The position numbers and the translations under genes are program-made. Source: Dasyornis broadbenti (Eukaryota; Chordata; Aves; Passeriformes; Dasyornithidae). From it: a DNA stretch of 64,000 nt. The stretch's first letter is position 1. Each line of letters starts with the position of its first letter. Below are positions 62,078 through 64,000 of this stretch, one piece after another. The stretch spans positions 255,145 to 319,144 of the forward strand of contig VZRN01002192.1 in the NCBI GenBank assembly GCA_013397935.1, read 5' to 3'. The notes under the pieces are model-generated. The model saw nothing but the letters and a program-made list of their open reading frames with translations. It was not told the DNA's origin and did no database searches.

Positions 62078-64000
62078 GTGTTTGGAGAACATTGTTTTTG
62101 CACAATACCCCTTGGCTATAAGATAGAATTAGAAAGATTTTATGGAATTTCAGGCCAGAAGGGGACCATTACGATCAGTTGCTCAGACTTTCACTCTGCT
62201 TTTAAGGATGCTGATGCAGCCAGCTTTGCCGCGAGGCATCCCTGGAGGGATGGCAGACGGAATGCTGAACCTGCGGCCTCTTGGCCAGTGCCACACTCTG
62301 AAGGCTGGAGGTGAAGCAGGCAAGGGCTCCCTCCCATCTCGCGTGCAGACTCTGCTTTGTCTCCATGTGAGTATTTCCCTTTTGCCCACAGTTGCTCTCT
62401 GGGCTGCCACGCCCTTCTCACCTCTGCCCCAAGCTGTTACCCGCCCCCCTCGCCCACTTAGCCAAAAAGTCAGAAGCAAAACATTGCTTCACAAAGCTTC
62501 TCCAAAACCCCACACCTGTTGGCTTCTGCTGGCTCTTTTGGAAAGCATGGACAACCTGTGTGCTATCAGGGATGGGAGGCAGGTGGGGTGAGGCTGCTCC
62601 ATAGCAGCACAGACGGAAAAGACACCTTCTTCTCACTTGCTTTGCTTTACTTTGATTTGCCTCATCTTCTAAACATGCACAAATCAGGAAAGGACTTGTA
62701 GGTGCTACATTTTGTCTGTGTAGTCTGTCAAGACCTAATGAGAGCTGTGGTTTGGTTTGCAGGGATCACTGGGAGGACCTCCAGGGCTTCCTGTGCCTTG
62801 TCCCAGCTGCGTGCTTCTGCTGCCTGTGCTCCTGCAGCGGCACCTGCCATGGAAAGGGCTGAGCAATTCCGTGCTTTTTCAGCTCATAATGGTTTGCACA
62901 TTTTTCTTAACCACTGCAGTGAAGATTTTGACGAAGAAACCACTTTTTTATATGTAGCAATAACACATTTTGTCTTCTGTTTTACAACACACGCTAACAG
63001 CTGTTTACAAAGTAGTGGTGGTGGAATACAGTCCAGTGGGTATACTGACTATTCATTTATCCAGAGGGATTACACTGTGGTGAACAGCATTTGGACTTCA
63101 ATTTAGTATGCATCCAGCCGAGTTATGCGATTAGCTGATATGCAATAAACCAGAACAGAAACACATGCAGTCAAATGGTGCCAGATAAAAAGAATATAAT
63201 TCTTAAACAGGTTCTTATAATATTGTACAGGTAAATTATAAATACATTGTTATATGGAATTTGGCTATCTTACTACATAGCTATACTTCTTGGTGTGCTG
63301 GGTACATATATCTGTAGCTATATGTGTAGAGCTGCACTGATTTCAGGTTTTTTACAATATCATTAAATAATTTTAATTTGTTGTTTTACTTGAACTGTAC
63401 CACACTTCAAATGCTGGCACAAAGCAATGTTTTTGTGTCACTTAAAAGAGAACATAAGACTTAAAAGGCACTCTTTTATTTGAAAAAAAGTCTCAGAAAA
63501 CTCCTCTCCCAGCAGTGATTTTTAAGAACAAAGAGAAGAAGGTTTTTGGTTGCTGTTAGGAATTTTTACAGTTATAAACCCCTCTCCAGCCCCTCTGGCA
63601 ATGCTGCCTCTCCCCTGGATGGAAGGGATGGGGGCTGGAGGAGAGTCCACCCCCTTCCCCTGTCCTGCCACAAGGGAGCAGGGTGGAAAGAGCCCTGAGC
63701 ACAATTTTTGTCTCTAATCACCCCTAGCAGGTTGCTGAGCCCAGGGAGAGGGCAAATAGGGGAGGGAACCAAGATGAGAGGTTTGTCATCCTACTGGAGG
63801 CTCCTGACTGTGGATTTCATTCTTTGTACTGTTGTGAGACTGACCACAGTCCTCACCCTCAGCCTGCTCCTCACGAGAAACCCGGGGGTTGGCAGCTCTG
63901 TCCTGTGGACCAGCAGTGGGCAGGAGCTGGCTTTTGGCATATCATGTGTACAAACCCGGATGAAATGAAGTTGTAAGTGAACAAACAGTGCACACCAAGT
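62078..64000. other. Non-coding DNA with a GC-richer patch
   Basis: The patch 62210-62480 is richer in GC and CpG than its surroundings. Frames at 62142-63106 show no domain. The block 62880-63150 contains an E-box next to a forkhead-like site (CAGCTGTTTAC near 62999-63009). No gene or repeat was identified to the window end. Confidence 0.45.

Noticed and set aside
62210..62480. CpG island promoter
   Set aside because: GC and CpG rise only modestly over about 270 bp, and no first exon or promoter motif is visible.
1..64000. CRISPR arrays, bacterial operons, tRNA or rRNA genes
   Set aside because: No spaced repeats, no dense same-strand genes and no recognisable RNA gene; the CR1 content shows a vertebrate genome.

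Overview
The window looks like nuclear DNA from a bird. The evidence is several copies of the chicken repeat 1 (CR1) LINE, including the diagnostic avian 3' end (on one strand an ATCATAGAATCACAGAAT-type start followed by TTGGGTTGGAAG) and its short octamer-like tail repeats. CpG-poor, AT-rich non-coding sequence, vertebrate-type microsatellites and long homopolymers agree with this. Species and chromosome cannot be read from the sequence. No intact protein-coding gene, tRNA, rRNA, CRISPR array or bacterial-type operon is recognisable. I read it as a gene desert or the inside of a very large intron.

Layout: 1-8590 is unique AT-rich DNA with one CR1 tail fragment (931-1036), a palindrome pair near 3356-3394 and a Z-DNA-prone tract (5030-5052). 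Two same-strand CR1 3' ends follow (8590-9243 and 9591-9893). Unique DNA with a 49-bp tandem duplication (13778-13865) and a small CR1 tail (17818-17887) leads to a 104-nt pyrimidine tract ending in 74 consecutive T (18952-19055). A plus-strand CR1 at 19785-21690 keeps endonuclease and reverse transcriptase remnants but has lost its 3' end. A poly-A tract broken by 9 N (23176-23235) is an assembly gap. A minus-strand CR1 at 24548-26400 carries broken but readable reverse transcriptase with FADD and an (AGAGC)n microsatellite grown inside it.

The most unusual item is at 31503-32250: a broken plus-strand integrase fossil of Ty3/Gypsy type. It keeps part of the N-terminal zinc-finger region, the first catalytic Asp in DYYSR, an RHGIP motif and a third catalytic position in SNGHVE, with the expected spacing between them. 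Such elements are rare and old in birds. The remaining 32-64 kb is mainly unique sequence with one clear CR1 tail (46401-46765), one doubtful CR1 scrap (about 41805-41880), an RFX X-box-like site, an E-box cluster on a near-palindrome, a G-quadruplex motif and three weak candidate exons at 29584-29659, 47318-47406 and 61817-62077 (the first is before 32 kb).

There is no set of genes here that works together. All recognisable proteins are remains of retrotransposons: CR1 encodes an endonuclease and reverse transcriptase for target-primed insertion, and the Gypsy fossil an integrase. None appears able to act today. I did not find a convincing new biological system.
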